Shown in pieces: positions 1-8,679 of a stretch of 35,433 nt of DNA (positions are counted from its first letter, which is position 1; each line of letters starts with the position of its first letter). The notes under the pieces were generated by a model. That model worked only from the letters and a program-made list of their open reading frames with translations. It searched no databases and had not been told where the DNA came from. A program made the translations under genes and the position numbers. The stretch is from Sphaerochaeta sp. (GTDB lineage Bacteria; Spirochaetota; Spirochaetia; Sphaerochaetales; Sphaerochaetaceae): assembly GCA_018399495.1 (NCBI GenBank), contig JAGYOG010000027.1, positions 1 through 35,433 of the forward strand, written 5' to 3'.

Positions 1-1154
1 GAGCTAAGCGGATACCCCCCTTTTACCTTTACACCAATCCAGTGGTCGCCAAGAACATTCTCTCCTACCGCGTGGAGACGTTCTCATCAGCCAAAGCATA
101 TGCTGCTTCCTTGAACCTGAAGGGGGCACGGTATCCTTGGATGAGTGCTCTCGACGGCTCAGAGCAGTGTGAATCGTGGGATACCGGAAAGTGTGAAGTC
201 CATGTCACTGCCGATATCGTGTGGGCGATGGATCGGTATGTACAAGCCACCGGCGACCATGCATTTGAAAAGAAGAGCCTCGTTGAAATCTACCATGAGA
301 CAGCACGGTTCTGGGCCTCACGATTTACCTACATTGATCAAACAGACCGGTATGAGATGCTCTTCGTGAAAGGACCCAACGAGTATGGCGGGGTGACCAA
401 GAACAACACCTATACCACCTGCATGGCCTTGCATACGATTAAGCTGGCCCTTGCAGCTGCAGAGAGGGGAGAGCTTTCACTCTCTTTAGAGGAAAGAACT
501 GAGTTTGAGGCAATTATCGGCAAGGCTGTCATCCCCTACAGCGAGGAAGAATGGACCTACCTAGAGGATGATCTGTTCCTCTTGCAGGAACCTTTCGATC
601 TGAAAGCCCACAAGACGAGTGGCAGGGCTCTGTACCATACAATCTGCTTCGACCGCCTCCAGCGGTACAAGGTAGTCAAACAGCCCGATGTCTTGCTGCT
701 CTATCTCCTGCTGCCCGAGTACTTCAGAGAGGAGGAAGCACAGAACGCCTGGTCACTCTATGAACCCATTACCAGCCATGACTCCACCCTGAGCTGGGGT
801 ATGCATTCCCTCATTGCCTACAAGCTTGGCTTGAGGGAGGCAGGAGAGCAGTATCTCAGGCAGGCCATGCTCCTCGATCTTGAGGAACTCATGGAGAACA
901 CAAGTGGGGAAGGGCTGCACATCGGAGCGATGGGCGCCTTCCTCCAGGCAGTGCTCTTTGGGGTAATGGGACTGAGCTTCACTGGCGGTGTCTCATCTTC
1001 TCCTTCCCTGCCTGCTTCCTGGCAGCAGATAGAGAGCAAGGTCACCTACAAAGGAGAGCGATATCGGGTGGTTTGTGATACAAAAGGCAGCCGCTTGGAA
1101 AAGATTTCATTGACAAATGAGGAAATGAGTTCAATACTTAACTTAAACGCATAA
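1..1154 (+). CDS. GH65 disaccharide phosphorylase, 3' part
   Basis: This is the C-terminal part of a glycoside hydrolase family 65 protein; the frame is open to the left edge, so the 5' end lies outside the window. GH65 phosphorylases split alpha-glucosyl disaccharides (maltose, kojibiose, nigerose, trehalose) with phosphate, giving beta-glucose 1-phosphate and a free sugar, in the cytoplasm. Visible family blocks are GARYPWMSA, the EVHVTADIVWA stretch, GPNEYGG followed by NNTY, KQPDVLLL, SHDSTLSWGMHS and GLHIGAMGAFLQ. The glutamate of GPNEY (codon at 381) sits where the family has its general acid, and SHDSTLS matches the phosphate-binding segment. The lacI gene starts 12 bases after the stop, so the two are co-transcribed. 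Which disaccharide is used cannot be told. The family call is firm; specificity is open. Confidence 0.93.
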   Translation, partial: AKRIPPFYLYTNPVVAKNILSYRVETFSSAKAYAASLNLKGARYPWMSALDGSEQCESWDTGKCEVHVTADIVWAMDRYVQATGDHAFEKKSLVEIYHETARFWASRFTYIDQTDRYEMLFVKGPNEYGGVTKNNTYTTCMALHTIKLALAAAERGELSLSLEERTEFEAIIGKAVIPYSEEEWTYLEDDLFLLQEPFDLKAHKTSGRALYHTICFDRLQRYKVVKQPDVLLLYLLLPEYFREEEAQNAWSLYEPITSHDSTLSWGMHSLIAYKLGLREAGEQYLRQAMLLDLEELMENTSGEGLHIGAMGAFLQAVLFGVMGLSFTGGVSSSPSLPASWQQIESKVTYKGERYRVVCDTKGSRLEKISLTNEEMSSILNLNA

Positions 1155-1166
1155 GTGAGGCAATGA

Positions 1167-2201
1167 ATGGCAACGAAACGGATAAATATGAAGGACATCG
1201 CACAGGAAGCCGGGGTTTCGACGGCTACGGTCTCCTACATCATAAACAAACGTTCAGACCAAGTCATTGCGCCCCAGACCATCAAGAAAGTGGAAGAGGC
1301 TATCAAGCGGTTGGGCTATGTCCCCAACCTAGGAGCCAGAGCCCTTGCCTCGAGACACTCCCACCTGCTTGGTCTCTTGATCCCCCAGACAGAGAAGGAA
1401 ACGAAGCTGATGTTCTCCAACTCCTTCTATGGTACCTTCCTCTCTAACTTTGAGTATGAGGCAAGGAAGAAGGGCTACAACATTCTCATCAGCGGAACCT
1501 CTGCTGATGAAAGCTATCTGGATGTGGCTCAGAAGAGAAGTCTTGATGGTATAGTCATTGTCGGAGTTGAGCTTGAGTCGGATATCAAGGGGTTGAAGAA
1601 GAATGGAATCCCTGCCGTCCTTGTTGATTCCTACGGAATGGACAAGGAGCTCAGCTCAGTCACCATCGATGATGAGAACGGTGGTTTCCTTGCTACCGAA
1701 TACCTGATCTCGATGGGGCATAGAACCATAGGGATAGCTACCGGGTATTTGACCAAGGAAGGCGTCAATACAGAGCGTTTGAAAGGGTATAAGCATGCGC
1801 TTTCCGCCCATGGAGTGCCCCAAGATGACACGTATGTCTACTCAGGTACCATCTCCTATGAATATGGGATTGAACTGGGTTTATCCTTGGCCAAGTCTCC
1901 TGATAGGCCTACTGCTATCTTCGCCACTGCTGATATTCTCGCCTTTGGCTTGGTCAAGGGACTGAAGAAGGGAGGGCTGAAGATTCCTGAGGATATCTCA
2001 GTGGTCGGATTTGACGATGGGTTCATGGCAAGCAACATGGAGCCAGCTCTCACCACAGTACGTCAGGACGTGGATAGTAAAGCGCGTATTGCTGCCCAGT
2101 TGGTTATTGATGCGATAGAAGAGAAGGAAAGTAGTTCGAATATCGTACTGCCTGTCTCCCTGGTGGAGCGGGAATCGGTACGGAAGTTGGTAGTAAATTG
2201 A
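1167..2201 (+). CDS. LacI-family transcriptional regulator
   Basis: This is a 344-residue LacI/GalR repressor. The N-terminal HTH reads INMKDIAQEAGVSTATVSYI (residues about 5-25), followed by the hinge helix region LGYVPNLGARALAS, then a periplasmic-binding-protein-like sugar sensor domain containing GLLIPQ, DGIVIVG, VTIDDENGG and a late SVVGFDDGFMAS block typical of the family. The chosen ATG follows gtgagg at a fair distance; another ATG at 1163 is in a different frame. The gene lies inside the sugar operon, between the phosphorylase and the binding protein, so it most likely controls this operon in response to the imported sugar or a product. No convincing LacI operator was found; a weak ATAC-N4-GTAT palindrome lies near 2244-2256. 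Confidence 0.95.
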   Translation: MATKRINMKDIAQEAGVSTATVSYIINKRSDQVIAPQTIKKVEEAIKRLGYVPNLGARALASRHSHLLGLLIPQTEKETKLMFSNSFYGTFLSNFEYEARKKGYNILISGTSADESYLDVAQKRSLDGIVIVGVELESDIKGLKKNGIPAVLVDSYGMDKELSSVTIDDENGGFLATEYLISMGHRTIGIATGYLTKEGVNTERLKGYKHALSAHGVPQDDTYVYSGTISYEYGIELGLSLAKSPDRPTAIFATADILAFGLVKGLKKGGLKIPEDISVVGFDDGFMASNMEPALTTVRQDVDSKARIAAQLVIDAIEEKESSSNIVLPVSLVERESVRKLVVN

Positions 2202-2203
2202 TA

Positions 2204-2229
2204 ATCCGAAGCCGTGCGGGGCTTCGGAT
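2204..2229 (+). terminator. Hairpin after lacI
   Basis: A perfect 10-bp stem (ATCCGAAGCC against GGCTTCGGAT) with a 6-base loop starts 3 bases after the lacI stop. No T-run follows, so it may be a weak terminator or an mRNA-processing or stabilising structure separating lacI from the highly expressed binding-protein gene. Confidence 0.6.
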
Positions 2230-2337
2230 CATCGGATTGAGTCATACTGGTGTATCACTGCAAATCCAATTGTAGTGAGTTCGAAGCGGTTTGTACAGAC
2301 AAGAAATGAAGATGCCTGTACTAGGAGGTTTGTTGTA

Positions 2338-3597
2338 ATGAAAACAACGAGAAACGTTCTCTCACTCGCCCTTGTTCTGGTTCTCGTATTGCTCCCTGCT
2401 TTTTCAGCAGGAACAAAAGAGGCTGCTCAGGGCACTGTTACATTGAAACTGGAACAGTTTTCCGGTTCAGAAGCGACACTCTCAGGAGAAGCCCTTAAGG
2501 GAATGATTGCAGAGTTCGAGAAGCAGAATCCAACGATCAAGGTCGAATTACAGACCATTGGATACGATGATTATTTCACCCAGCTCCAGAGCAAGGTGGT
2601 GGGGGGTAATGCAGCTGATGTGTTCGAACTCAACTATGAGAATTTTGTTGCCTACGCAAGCGAAGGTACCCTAGCAGATGTAACGAAGCTACTTGGGGAC
2701 ACCAGCGGATTCAATAAGACCGCCCTCGACGCCTTCAATTACCAAGGTGTGCAGTACGGTGTACCGAACTCCTTCAGCAATGTGGTCCTGTTCTACAACA
2801 AGGCGCTCTTCGACCGAGCAAACCTGGCTTACCCCAGCTCAGACTGGACCTGGAAGGATGTTGAGGTTGCCTCCAAGAAGATCATGGCTCTTGATAAGAA
2901 TATCTGGGGCTTCTATAGACCCTTGTCTTTCCATGAATTCTACAAGGGAGCAGCACAGAATGGTGGATCCTTGATGAATGCTGAGAGAACAGCCTTCACC
3001 GTCAATCTTCCCCAGAATGTTGAGGCAGCAAAGCTTATGGCAGGTTGGCAGACTGATTCCAAGATCATGCCAACCGATGCCGACATGGCAGGCATGGGCG
3101 ACTGGGACCTCTTCAAGAGCGGCCGACTGGGCATGCTTGTAACTGGCATCTGGGCCTTTGGGGATTTCACCGCCAATTGCCCATTCGACTGGGATATCGC
3201 CATCGAGCCCGGTAACGTACAGAAGGCAACACACTTCTTCTCCAACTCCTATGTAGTGAGTGAGACCAGCAAGTATCCCTCTGAGGCTGCAAAACTGGCA
3301 GTGTTCCTTGCAGGAAGCAAGGAAGCTACAAAACTTAGGGTTGAAGCATCGTGGGAACTTCCTCCGGTAACCTATCCTGAGATCATTGACAGCTATCTCT
3401 CCATTACTCCTCCTGAAAACAGGGAAGCAGTCTTTGCCTCCCTCGACTATCTGGTAACACCTCCGGTAAGTATTCAGCAGGCAGAGATGCAGGCAATCAT
3501 CCAAAGCTATTTGGGTCAGATTGTCTCCGGTAAGCAGAGTGCAAAAGCTGCCCTTGATGCATGTCAGAAGGAACTTGAAGCCAAGACTTCTTTGTAA
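2338..3597 (+). CDS. ABC sugar-binding protein (CUT1, SBP_bac_1)
   Basis: This is a 419-residue extracellular solute-binding protein for an oligosaccharide ABC importer. The start is the ATG at 2338, preceded by AGGAGG at 2323-2328; a GTG 63 bases upstream keeps the frame open but would add residues before the signal peptide. The N-terminus is a classic Sec signal: MKTTRN, a hydrophobic run of Leu/Val, then AFSA with cleavage expected after residue 24. There is no lipobox cysteine, so it is probably soluble and periplasmic rather than a lipoprotein. The mature part has the usual binding-protein blocks, such as IAEFEKQNPTIKVE, PNSFSNVVLFYNKALFD and WTWKDVEVASKKI. Two permease genes follow, and the hairpin at 3611-3633 separates it from them. 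The ligand is probably the sugar handled by the GH65 and GH31 enzymes. Confidence 0.93.
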   Translation: MKTTRNVLSLALVLVLVLLPAFSAGTKEAAQGTVTLKLEQFSGSEATLSGEALKGMIAEFEKQNPTIKVELQTIGYDDYFTQLQSKVVGGNAADVFELNYENFVAYASEGTLADVTKLLGDTSGFNKTALDAFNYQGVQYGVPNSFSNVVLFYNKALFDRANLAYPSSDWTWKDVEVASKKIMALDKNIWGFYRPLSFHEFYKGAAQNGGSLMNAERTAFTVNLPQNVEAAKLMAGWQTDSKIMPTDADMAGMGDWDLFKSGRLGMLVTGIWAFGDFTANCPFDWDIAIEPGNVQKATHFFSNSYVVSETSKYPSEAAKLAVFLAGSKEATKLRVEASWELPPVTYPEIIDSYLSITPPENREAVFASLDYLVTPPVSIQQAEMQAIIQSYLGQIVSGKQSAKAALDACQKELEAKTSL

Positions 3598-3610
3598 CCA
3601 AAAACTATGT

Positions 3611-3633
3611 GGCATGGCCGTCTTGGCCATGCC
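3611..3633 (+). terminator. Intercistronic stem-loop after binding-protein gene
   Basis: A perfect 9-bp stem, GGCATGGCC against GGCCATGCC with loop GTCTT, lies between the binding-protein stop and the first permease RBS. In ABC importer operons such hairpins usually protect the upstream mRNA or partially terminate, so that binding protein exceeds permease. No T-run follows, which fits leaky read-through. Confidence 0.65.
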
Positions 3634-3645
3634 TCTGGAGGTCTT

Positions 3646-4572
3646 ATGAGTATCCAGGGCAGAAGGGGAATCAGAGTTGCTCTTCCCTATCTACTTCCGA
3701 GCCTGCTTGGTGCCCTTCTTTTTGCCATACTTCCGATCATCATCTCTCTGTTGTTGAGTGTAACCAACTGGTCAGGTATGTCCAGGGTGCGTTTGACTGA
3801 TGGGTTCTTGAAGTTTGTTGCAGAGAACTTTGTAGGGTTGGAAAACACCAAGGCAATCCTGGGTGATGGTGAGTTCTGGCGAGCCTTATCCCATAATCTC
3901 TACTTTATTGTCCTCTATCTTCCCCTGATGCTTGCCCTGTCCATGACCGCGGCTTTGATTATCAATGCCCCGAATCGTGGGGCCAATCTCTACCGGGTTG
4001 TGTACTATCTTCCTGTACTCACCAGCTGGGTCGCCGGTTCCCTGATCTGGAAATGGTTGCTCTCTCCGGTCTATGGACCGATCAACAACGCACTTGCAAT
4101 CATAGGAATTGAAGGACCCCTCTGGCTACAGAGCGAGGTCTGGGCAATGCCATCCATTGTACTGGCTTCGATTTGGAAGGATATGGGATTCTACGCCATG
4201 ATCCTCCTCGGTGGCTTGAAGAGTATCAACGTAGAGTACTACGAGGCAGCCCGTATTGATGGGGCGAGTAAGGCACAAGTATTTGCTCGCATCACCTTGC
4301 CTTTGCTCTCCTCTGTGCTCTTCTATGTCTCGATGCTCTCCATGATCAATGCCTTCCAGCTTTTCCCCCAGGTCATGGTCATGACCAAGGAAGGCAATGC
4401 CGGGCCGAATGGGGCAACGATGGTCATGGTGGAGCGTATCTACAAGTATGCCTTCCGATACGGGAAGATGGGGTATGCAGCCGCATACTCTTGGATTCTC
4501 TTCGTGATCATCATGGCGTTTACCTATATCCAGAAACGAGGGGAGAGAAGGTGGGTTAACTATGATGTCTAG
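3646..4572 (+). CDS. ABC sugar permease, MalF/UgpA type
   Basis: This is a 308-residue inner-membrane subunit of the CUT1 importer. The start at 3646 is chosen because TCTGGAGG lies just before it; an in-frame ATG at 3607 would place the intercistronic hairpin inside the gene. Six or so hydrophobic segments are visible, beginning with LPYLLPSLLGALLFAILPI. The cytoplasmic EAA loop that docks the ATPase is present as YYEAARIDGASKAQVFARITLPLL. It overlaps the next permease by 11 bases. It should pair with the second permease to form the channel, fed by the binding protein encoded upstream. No ATPase gene is in the operon. Confidence 0.93.
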   Translation: MSIQGRRGIRVALPYLLPSLLGALLFAILPIIISLLLSVTNWSGMSRVRLTDGFLKFVAENFVGLENTKAILGDGEFWRALSHNLYFIVLYLPLMLALSMTAALIINAPNRGANLYRVVYYLPVLTSWVAGSLIWKWLLSPVYGPINNALAIIGIEGPLWLQSEVWAMPSIVLASIWKDMGFYAMILLGGLKSINVEYYEAARIDGASKAQVFARITLPLLSSVLFYVSMLSMINAFQLFPQVMVMTKEGNAGPNGATMVMVERIYKYAFRYGKMGYAAAYSWILFVIIMAFTYIQKRGERRWVNYDV

Positions 4573-5389
4573 AATACATGCGAAAGTCTTCCTCTATCAT
4601 CTACTTGCAATTGTGCTGGGAATTCTTGCCATTATCCCCTTTCTCTGGATGATCTCCACCTCGCTGAAAAGTGGGGGAGCACTGTTGGTCGTTCCTATCG
4701 AGTGGTTCCCCAAGGAACCCACCATCCAGGCCTATGAGAAGCTCTTCGCCCTTACCGGGATGCTCCGCTCCATTGGTAACTCGCTGGTGGTAACTGCAGG
4801 AGCGGTGCTGGTTGCGCTCTTCTCCTCATCCATGGCAGCATTCGCCTTCTCAAAGATTCGCTTCAAGGGAAGCGGGTTTCTGTTCATGCTCTTTATTGCT
4901 TCCATGATGCTTCCTAGCCATGTTCTTTTCATACCGCTCTACTTGATCATGAACGACTTGCATCTGGTGGATACCTTGTTTGCCTTGATTCTTCCCTATA
5001 CCTTTAAGGCCTTTGCGGTGTTCATGCTGCGTCAGCAGATGATGAACATACCGGATGCGTACCTCGATGCAGCTGCCATTGATGGAGCCTCATTATTCAG
5101 GTCATTTATCACGATCTTTCTCCCGCTCTGTAAGACAGCCCTCGCAACCTTGGCGATTATTATCGCCATGGATGCCTGGAATGATTATCTCTTGCCGTTG
5201 GTCCTCATGACCAGTCCTAAGAACTATACGCTTCCTATCATACTCAATGCCCTCTCCGGGCAGTTCAAGACAGCGTACGACCTACTGATGGCCGGTTCCC
5301 TGATCTCTGTGGTCCCGCTTCTGATCATCTACATAGGTGCTCAGCGGTATTTCGCCAGTGGTCTCCAAATTGGAGGAGTAAAAGGATGA
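4562..5389 (+). CDS. ABC sugar permease, MalG/UgpE type
   Basis: This is a 275-residue second inner-membrane subunit of the CUT1 importer. Two adjacent ATG codons (4562 and 4565) are possible starts, both inside the end of the preceding gene, suggesting translational coupling. The N-terminus is a membrane segment ending in FLWMISTSLKS, the normal MalG signature, and the EAA loop appears as YLDAAAIDGASLFRSFITIFLPL. It ends by overlapping the GH31 start in an ATGA junction, so all five genes from the binding protein to GH31 form one transcript. Substrate specificity is set by the binding protein, not visible here. Confidence 0.93.
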   Translation: MMSRIHAKVFLYHLLAIVLGILAIIPFLWMISTSLKSGGALLVVPIEWFPKEPTIQAYEKLFALTGMLRSIGNSLVVTAGAVLVALFSSSMAAFAFSKIRFKGSGFLFMLFIASMMLPSHVLFIPLYLIMNDLHLVDTLFALILPYTFKAFAVFMLRQQMMNIPDAYLDAAAIDGASLFRSFITIFLPLCKTALATLAIIIAMDAWNDYLLPLVLMTSPKNYTLPIILNALSGQFKTAYDLLMAGSLISVVPLLIIYIGAQRYFASGLQIGGVKG

Positions 5390-7110
5390 AATCTATCTAT
5401 TTGGATGCAAAGGCATCGAGTGTTGTTATGGCTGAGGAACCGAGTAGTGTACGCCTTCAGTTCAAGGGGACACATCTCTGGGGAGCAGGGGAGCATTTTG
5501 ACCGCGTTGAGTTCCTTTCACACCCCAGAAGAAACGAAGTGGAAGAAGTATTTACCCAGCAGGGCACCCATACCTATCTTCCTCAGCCGTTGTTCCTCTC
5601 TGATGAGTATGCTTTTCTTGTACAGAGTGACCGTGTCTTTACCATCGAGTCGCAAGGGGACGGGAAGGGTATTCAGCTCACCTTGCAAGGAGCATTTTCT
5701 CCTGAAGATTCTCTCGTTATTGCAACCGGGACACCCAAGGAAACCCTGGAAAAGCTACTCTCCTACCTTGGAGGGGTAGTCCTTCCCCCATCATGGGTAT
5801 TCGGAGAGTGGGCAAGTGCAAACCGATGGAGAAGCGAGCAGGATGTGCGTGAAGCCTTGGATGCTGCACGCTTGCATGGGTTTCCCATTTCAGTCTTGGT
5901 AGTGGAAGCTTGGAGTGATGAATCGACATTCTATACCTTCGGCGAGGAGCCAGGGCTCTGGCCTGATCCCAAACAACTTGTGCAGAAGCTGAACGATCAA
6001 GGAGTTCACTTCATTCTATGGCAATGTCCTGTCTTCAAGGCATTGGAAGAAGGTAGGCGTGATGTACGTCATGAGCAAGACCTCGCTTACGTTCGTGAGC
6101 ATGGACTAGCAGTACTGAACAGGGACGGAACCCCATACACCATTCCTGAAGGGAACTGGTTCGCTGGTTCCATGGTTCCCGATTTCACCAATCCAGAGAC
6201 ACGAAAGTGGTGGTTCTCTAAACGAAAGTATCTGATGGATATGGGGCTTTCGGGGTTCAAGACTGACGGAGGGGAGTGTATCCTCGCAGATGATGTCCTT
6301 TTCCATGATGGCTCAACTGGGAAGGAGATGCGTAACCGCTACCCTCAGAGCTATATTGAGGCGTATCAGGAGTTCATTGGCCCAGAGCGTATTACCTTCA
6401 GCCGAGCTGGATATCTGGGTGCACAAGGTTCTATGCTCTTCTGGGCAGGTGACCAGCTTTCACGGTGGTCGGAGTTGCAGGCAGTCCTGAAAGCGGGGCT
6501 GAGTGCAGCCATCTCAGGAATCTTCTGGTGGGGCTTTGATATTGGTGGGTTCGCCGGTCCAATGCCTTCTATGGAACTATACCTCAGAAGCTATGAACTG
6601 GGGGCTCTGGTTCCTGTAATGCAGTGGCACTCTGAACCGGTAGGAGGACAGTTCTCTGAGGTGTTGAAGAGCGAGGATCGCATCAACGACCGAAGTCCTT
6701 GGCATATGGCTGAGCGGTATGGTGAAGAAGTGCTCTCGATAACCAAACGCTACAGCGCCATGAGAAATGAACTCAGGTGGTATCTTGTCAGGGAATCAAC
6801 AGTTTCCAAGGAAACATTACAGCCCATGATGAGGCCTATGTTCTATGCGTTCGGTATTACTTACGCCGATATCTATGACCAGTATCTTTTGGGCAGTTCT
6901 CTACTGGTTGCTCCCATTCTGGAGGAAGGACAGAGCTCACGTGCTGTCACCCTGCCTGACGGTTCCTGGTACGATCTTTTTGCAGGTATGACCATGAGCG
7001 GTCCCTGTACAGTAGAGAGAGAGTACCCCATTGGACAAATAGGGATATTCATCAATACAGAGGATGCTGAGTTTGAGAGGTTGAGGGATTCATTGGCTGG
7101 GCTATGTTGA
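5386..7110 (+). CDS. GH31 alpha-glycosidase (YicI-like)
   Basis: This is a 574-residue family GH31 enzyme that cleaves terminal alpha-glucosides or alpha-xylosides with retention, probably in the cytoplasm because no signal peptide is visible. The short N-terminal beta-sandwich is followed by the (beta/alpha)8 barrel. The catalytic nucleophile is Asp294 in GFKTDGGE, and the acid/base is Asp356 in FWAGDQ; FWWGFDIGGFAG is another strong GH31 block. At 574 residues it is shorter than the roughly 770 of YicI, mainly at the N-terminus. GGAGG precedes the ATG, which overlaps the permease stop. Together with the GH65 enzyme it would break down the imported oligosaccharide. Alpha-glucosidase and alpha-xylosidase activity cannot be separated from the sequence alone. 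Confidence 0.92.
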   Translation: MKSIYLDAKASSVVMAEEPSSVRLQFKGTHLWGAGEHFDRVEFLSHPRRNEVEEVFTQQGTHTYLPQPLFLSDEYAFLVQSDRVFTIESQGDGKGIQLTLQGAFSPEDSLVIATGTPKETLEKLLSYLGGVVLPPSWVFGEWASANRWRSEQDVREALDAARLHGFPISVLVVEAWSDESTFYTFGEEPGLWPDPKQLVQKLNDQGVHFILWQCPVFKALEEGRRDVRHEQDLAYVREHGLAVLNRDGTPYTIPEGNWFAGSMVPDFTNPETRKWWFSKRKYLMDMGLSGFKTDGGECILADDVLFHDGSTGKEMRNRYPQSYIEAYQEFIGPERITFSRAGYLGAQGSMLFWAGDQLSRWSELQAVLKAGLSAAISGIFWWGFDIGGFAGPMPSMELYLRSYELGALVPVMQWHSEPVGGQFSEVLKSEDRINDRSPWHMAERYGEEVLSITKRYSAMRNELRWYLVRESTVSKETLQPMMRPMFYAFGITYADIYDQYLLGSSLLVAPILEEGQSSRAVTLPDGSWYDLFAGMTMSGPCTVEREYPIGQIGIFINTEDAEFERLRDSLAGLC

Positions 7111-7277
7111 GGTGATTAGAAATCCAAATCGTATTGGCTTAACAATTATGAGTTTTTGTCCCGCTAAGCCATAATTCTCCAAGCAGTGGTCTGTAAGATT
7201 TTCATGTTGGAACACGTTAAAACCTAGCTTCGTTCATCCTTCCCATGTTCCTTCAGGTGTTGATTCCCCAACGGAGC

Positions 7278-7412
7278 GAGAGGAAAGGAATCAGCCTGAT
7301 GGTTCCTCTCCCAAGCGAGTGCCGGGAAAGCAAGGTGAGATACCCCGCCCCTTGGGGCGGAAAAGGAGGCAACGCCTCCTGGGTCCAGGGCTTGCCCTGG
7401 GGTATTGATACC
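7278..7412. repeat. GC-rich multi-hairpin element
   Basis: This fills most of the 304-base gap between the GH31 gene and the convergent ATPase gene. It contains a stem GAGAGGAA/TTCCTCTC (7278-7310) with an inner ATCAG/CTGAT helix; CCGCCCC-TT-GGGGCGG (7345-7360); AGGAGGC-AAC-GCCTCCT (7364-7380); CCAGGGC-TT-GCCCTGG (7385-7400); and an outer ATACCCC/GGGGTAT stem (7340-7346 with 7399-7405) that would enclose the last three. GGTAT-TG-ATACC at 7401-7412 competes with the outer stem. It may be a bidirectional terminator, a dispersed REP/MITE-like repeat or a structured RNA. A short TTTT follows a hairpin when read on the - strand. Confidence 0.6.
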
Positions 7413-7414
7413 TT

Positions 7415-8638
7415 TCATTCAGAGGTAAGCCATTGCAGGAGATATTGCTGTTGAATTCCTTCATGGCTTCTCCCTGATCCGATTTCATCCATTGAGAGGA
7501 GAATCTTTGGGTAGTTATCGTGTATTGCTTGCAGTGGTGCTAGTTCTCTTTTCAAAGTATTTTCATCAAGAACTGTTGCCGATACTTGGTAGTACATAAT
7601 CCCTTTGTCTGTTGTTGCCACAAAGTCAACCTCTTTCTCAGCTAACTTACCGATGGAAACCTTGTAACCACGCCTGATAAGCTCAAGATATACTATGTTT
7701 TCTAGTTGGTGTCCAATATCTGATTCTCCATTAGCTAGGAGATTGTTACGCAATCCTAGGTCAACAATATAATATTTACCCAAGGTCTTGAGAAAACTTC
7801 TTCCTCTGATGTCGTAGCGATCAGCCTTATAGAAGATGTAACTTTCTGTTAATGCCTGAAGATAGATATCTACAGTATTGACAGATATTTTCCTTCCATT
7901 GGACTGAATGGTATCACAGATTTTTTTTGTGGAAATAGGACTACCTATGCAACTTCCTAATACCTTGATGATTTGTTCCAGAAGTGAAATATCGGTGATG
8001 TCTTTTCGCTTTGCCACATCTTTTACAAGTATTGTGTTGTAGATTCCCTGAATATACGTCCTGACAACTGTATTGTTTCTCTCCAGCATTGGGATGTAGG
8101 GAAAAGACCCATATTTCATATAATGGGAGAAGGCTGTCATTCGCGTTTCTTCTTCTGCAGAGGGGAAATCAAGATATTCACTGAAGGATAAAGGAAGCAT
8201 TTGTATTTCAATATACCTACCTGAAAGCAGTGTCGCCAATTCCCCAGATAGAAGATTAGCATTGGATCCTGTGATATACAGGTCGATGTTCTTTTTGATG
8301 TATAGGCTGTCCACGGCTTTCTCAAAACCTGGACATTGTTGAATCTCATCAATGAACACATACGTATACATGTCATTTTGCAACAAATCCTTGATATAGT
8401 TGTATAATGCATGATACTCAAGAAGTTGCTCGTGCTCTATATCCTCAAGGTTGATTGATATGATTTGTTTATTTGTTATACCCTCTTGTTTAAGATAGTT
8501 GATATATAACTCAAAAAGTGTTGACTTCCCACAGCGCCTCACCCCGGTAATGACCTTGATCAATTGCTTGTTGCGCCATGAGATCAACTCCTGTAAGTAT
8601 CTCTTTCTTGGTATTAATATTCTTTCTTGGATTTTCAT
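7415..8638 (-). CDS. AAA_14/DUF4143 ATPase
   Basis: This 407-residue protein belongs to the large family of AAA_14 plus DUF4143 ATPases of unknown cellular role. The Walker A motif is GVRRCGKST (Lys38), Walker B is VFIDEIQQ (Asp97-Glu98), and a sensor-like TGSNANLL follows. The middle holds a winged-helix region, and the C-terminal DUF4143 domain resembles a PD-(D/E)XK fold: KEVDFVA is present, but the later E-x-K position reads QVS, so nuclease activity is doubtful. There is no Shine-Dalgarno site before the ATG, and a good -10 box lies 6 bases upstream, suggesting a leaderless transcript. It is divergent from a Fic gene. The family is often in accessory DNA; no function is assigned. Confidence 0.9.
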   Translation of the reverse strand: MKIQERILIPRKRYLQELISWRNKQLIKVITGVRRCGKSTLFELYINYLKQEGITNKQIISINLEDIEHEQLLEYHALYNYIKDLLQNDMYTYVFIDEIQQCPGFEKAVDSLYIKKNIDLYITGSNANLLSGELATLLSGRYIEIQMLPLSFSEYLDFPSAEEETRMTAFSHYMKYGSFPYIPMLERNNTVVRTYIQGIYNTILVKDVAKRKDITDISLLEQIIKVLGSCIGSPISTKKICDTIQSNGRKISVNTVDIYLQALTESYIFYKADRYDIRGRSFLKTLGKYYIVDLGLRNNLLANGESDIGHQLENIVYLELIRRGYKVSIGKLAEKEVDFVATTDKGIMYYQVSATVLDENTLKRELAPLQAIHDNYPKILLSMDEIGSGRSHEGIQQQYLLQWLTSE

Positions 8639-8644
8639 GAATTC

Positions 8645-8673
8645 AGTATACTACATAGCAAATAATAAAACAA
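8645..8673 (-). promoter_or_regulatory. Promoter of the DUF4143 ATPase, leaderless
   Basis: On the - strand TTGTTT (8673-8668) and TATACT (8650-8645) are exactly 17 bases apart. Transcription should begin about 7 bases beyond the -10 box, which is the A of the ATG at 8638 itself. No Shine-Dalgarno sequence is present, consistent with a leaderless mRNA. Confidence 0.65.
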
Positions 8674-8679
8674 TTATTA

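Noticed and set aside
2839-3630. Long open frame on the - strand inside the binding-protein gene
   Set aside because: It is the antisense shadow of a well-supported solute-binding protein gene with signal peptide and RBS; its product is cysteine-rich and unlike any family I know.
3607-3645. Earlier ATG start for the first permease
   Set aside because: It would place the intercistronic hairpin within the coding region and lacks a ribosome-binding site, whereas 3646 has GGAGG at good spacing.
7278-7412. Integron attC site or tRNA-like structure
   Set aside because: No core site of the attC type and no integron cassette organisation; the hairpins lack tRNA-invariant positions and a CCA end.
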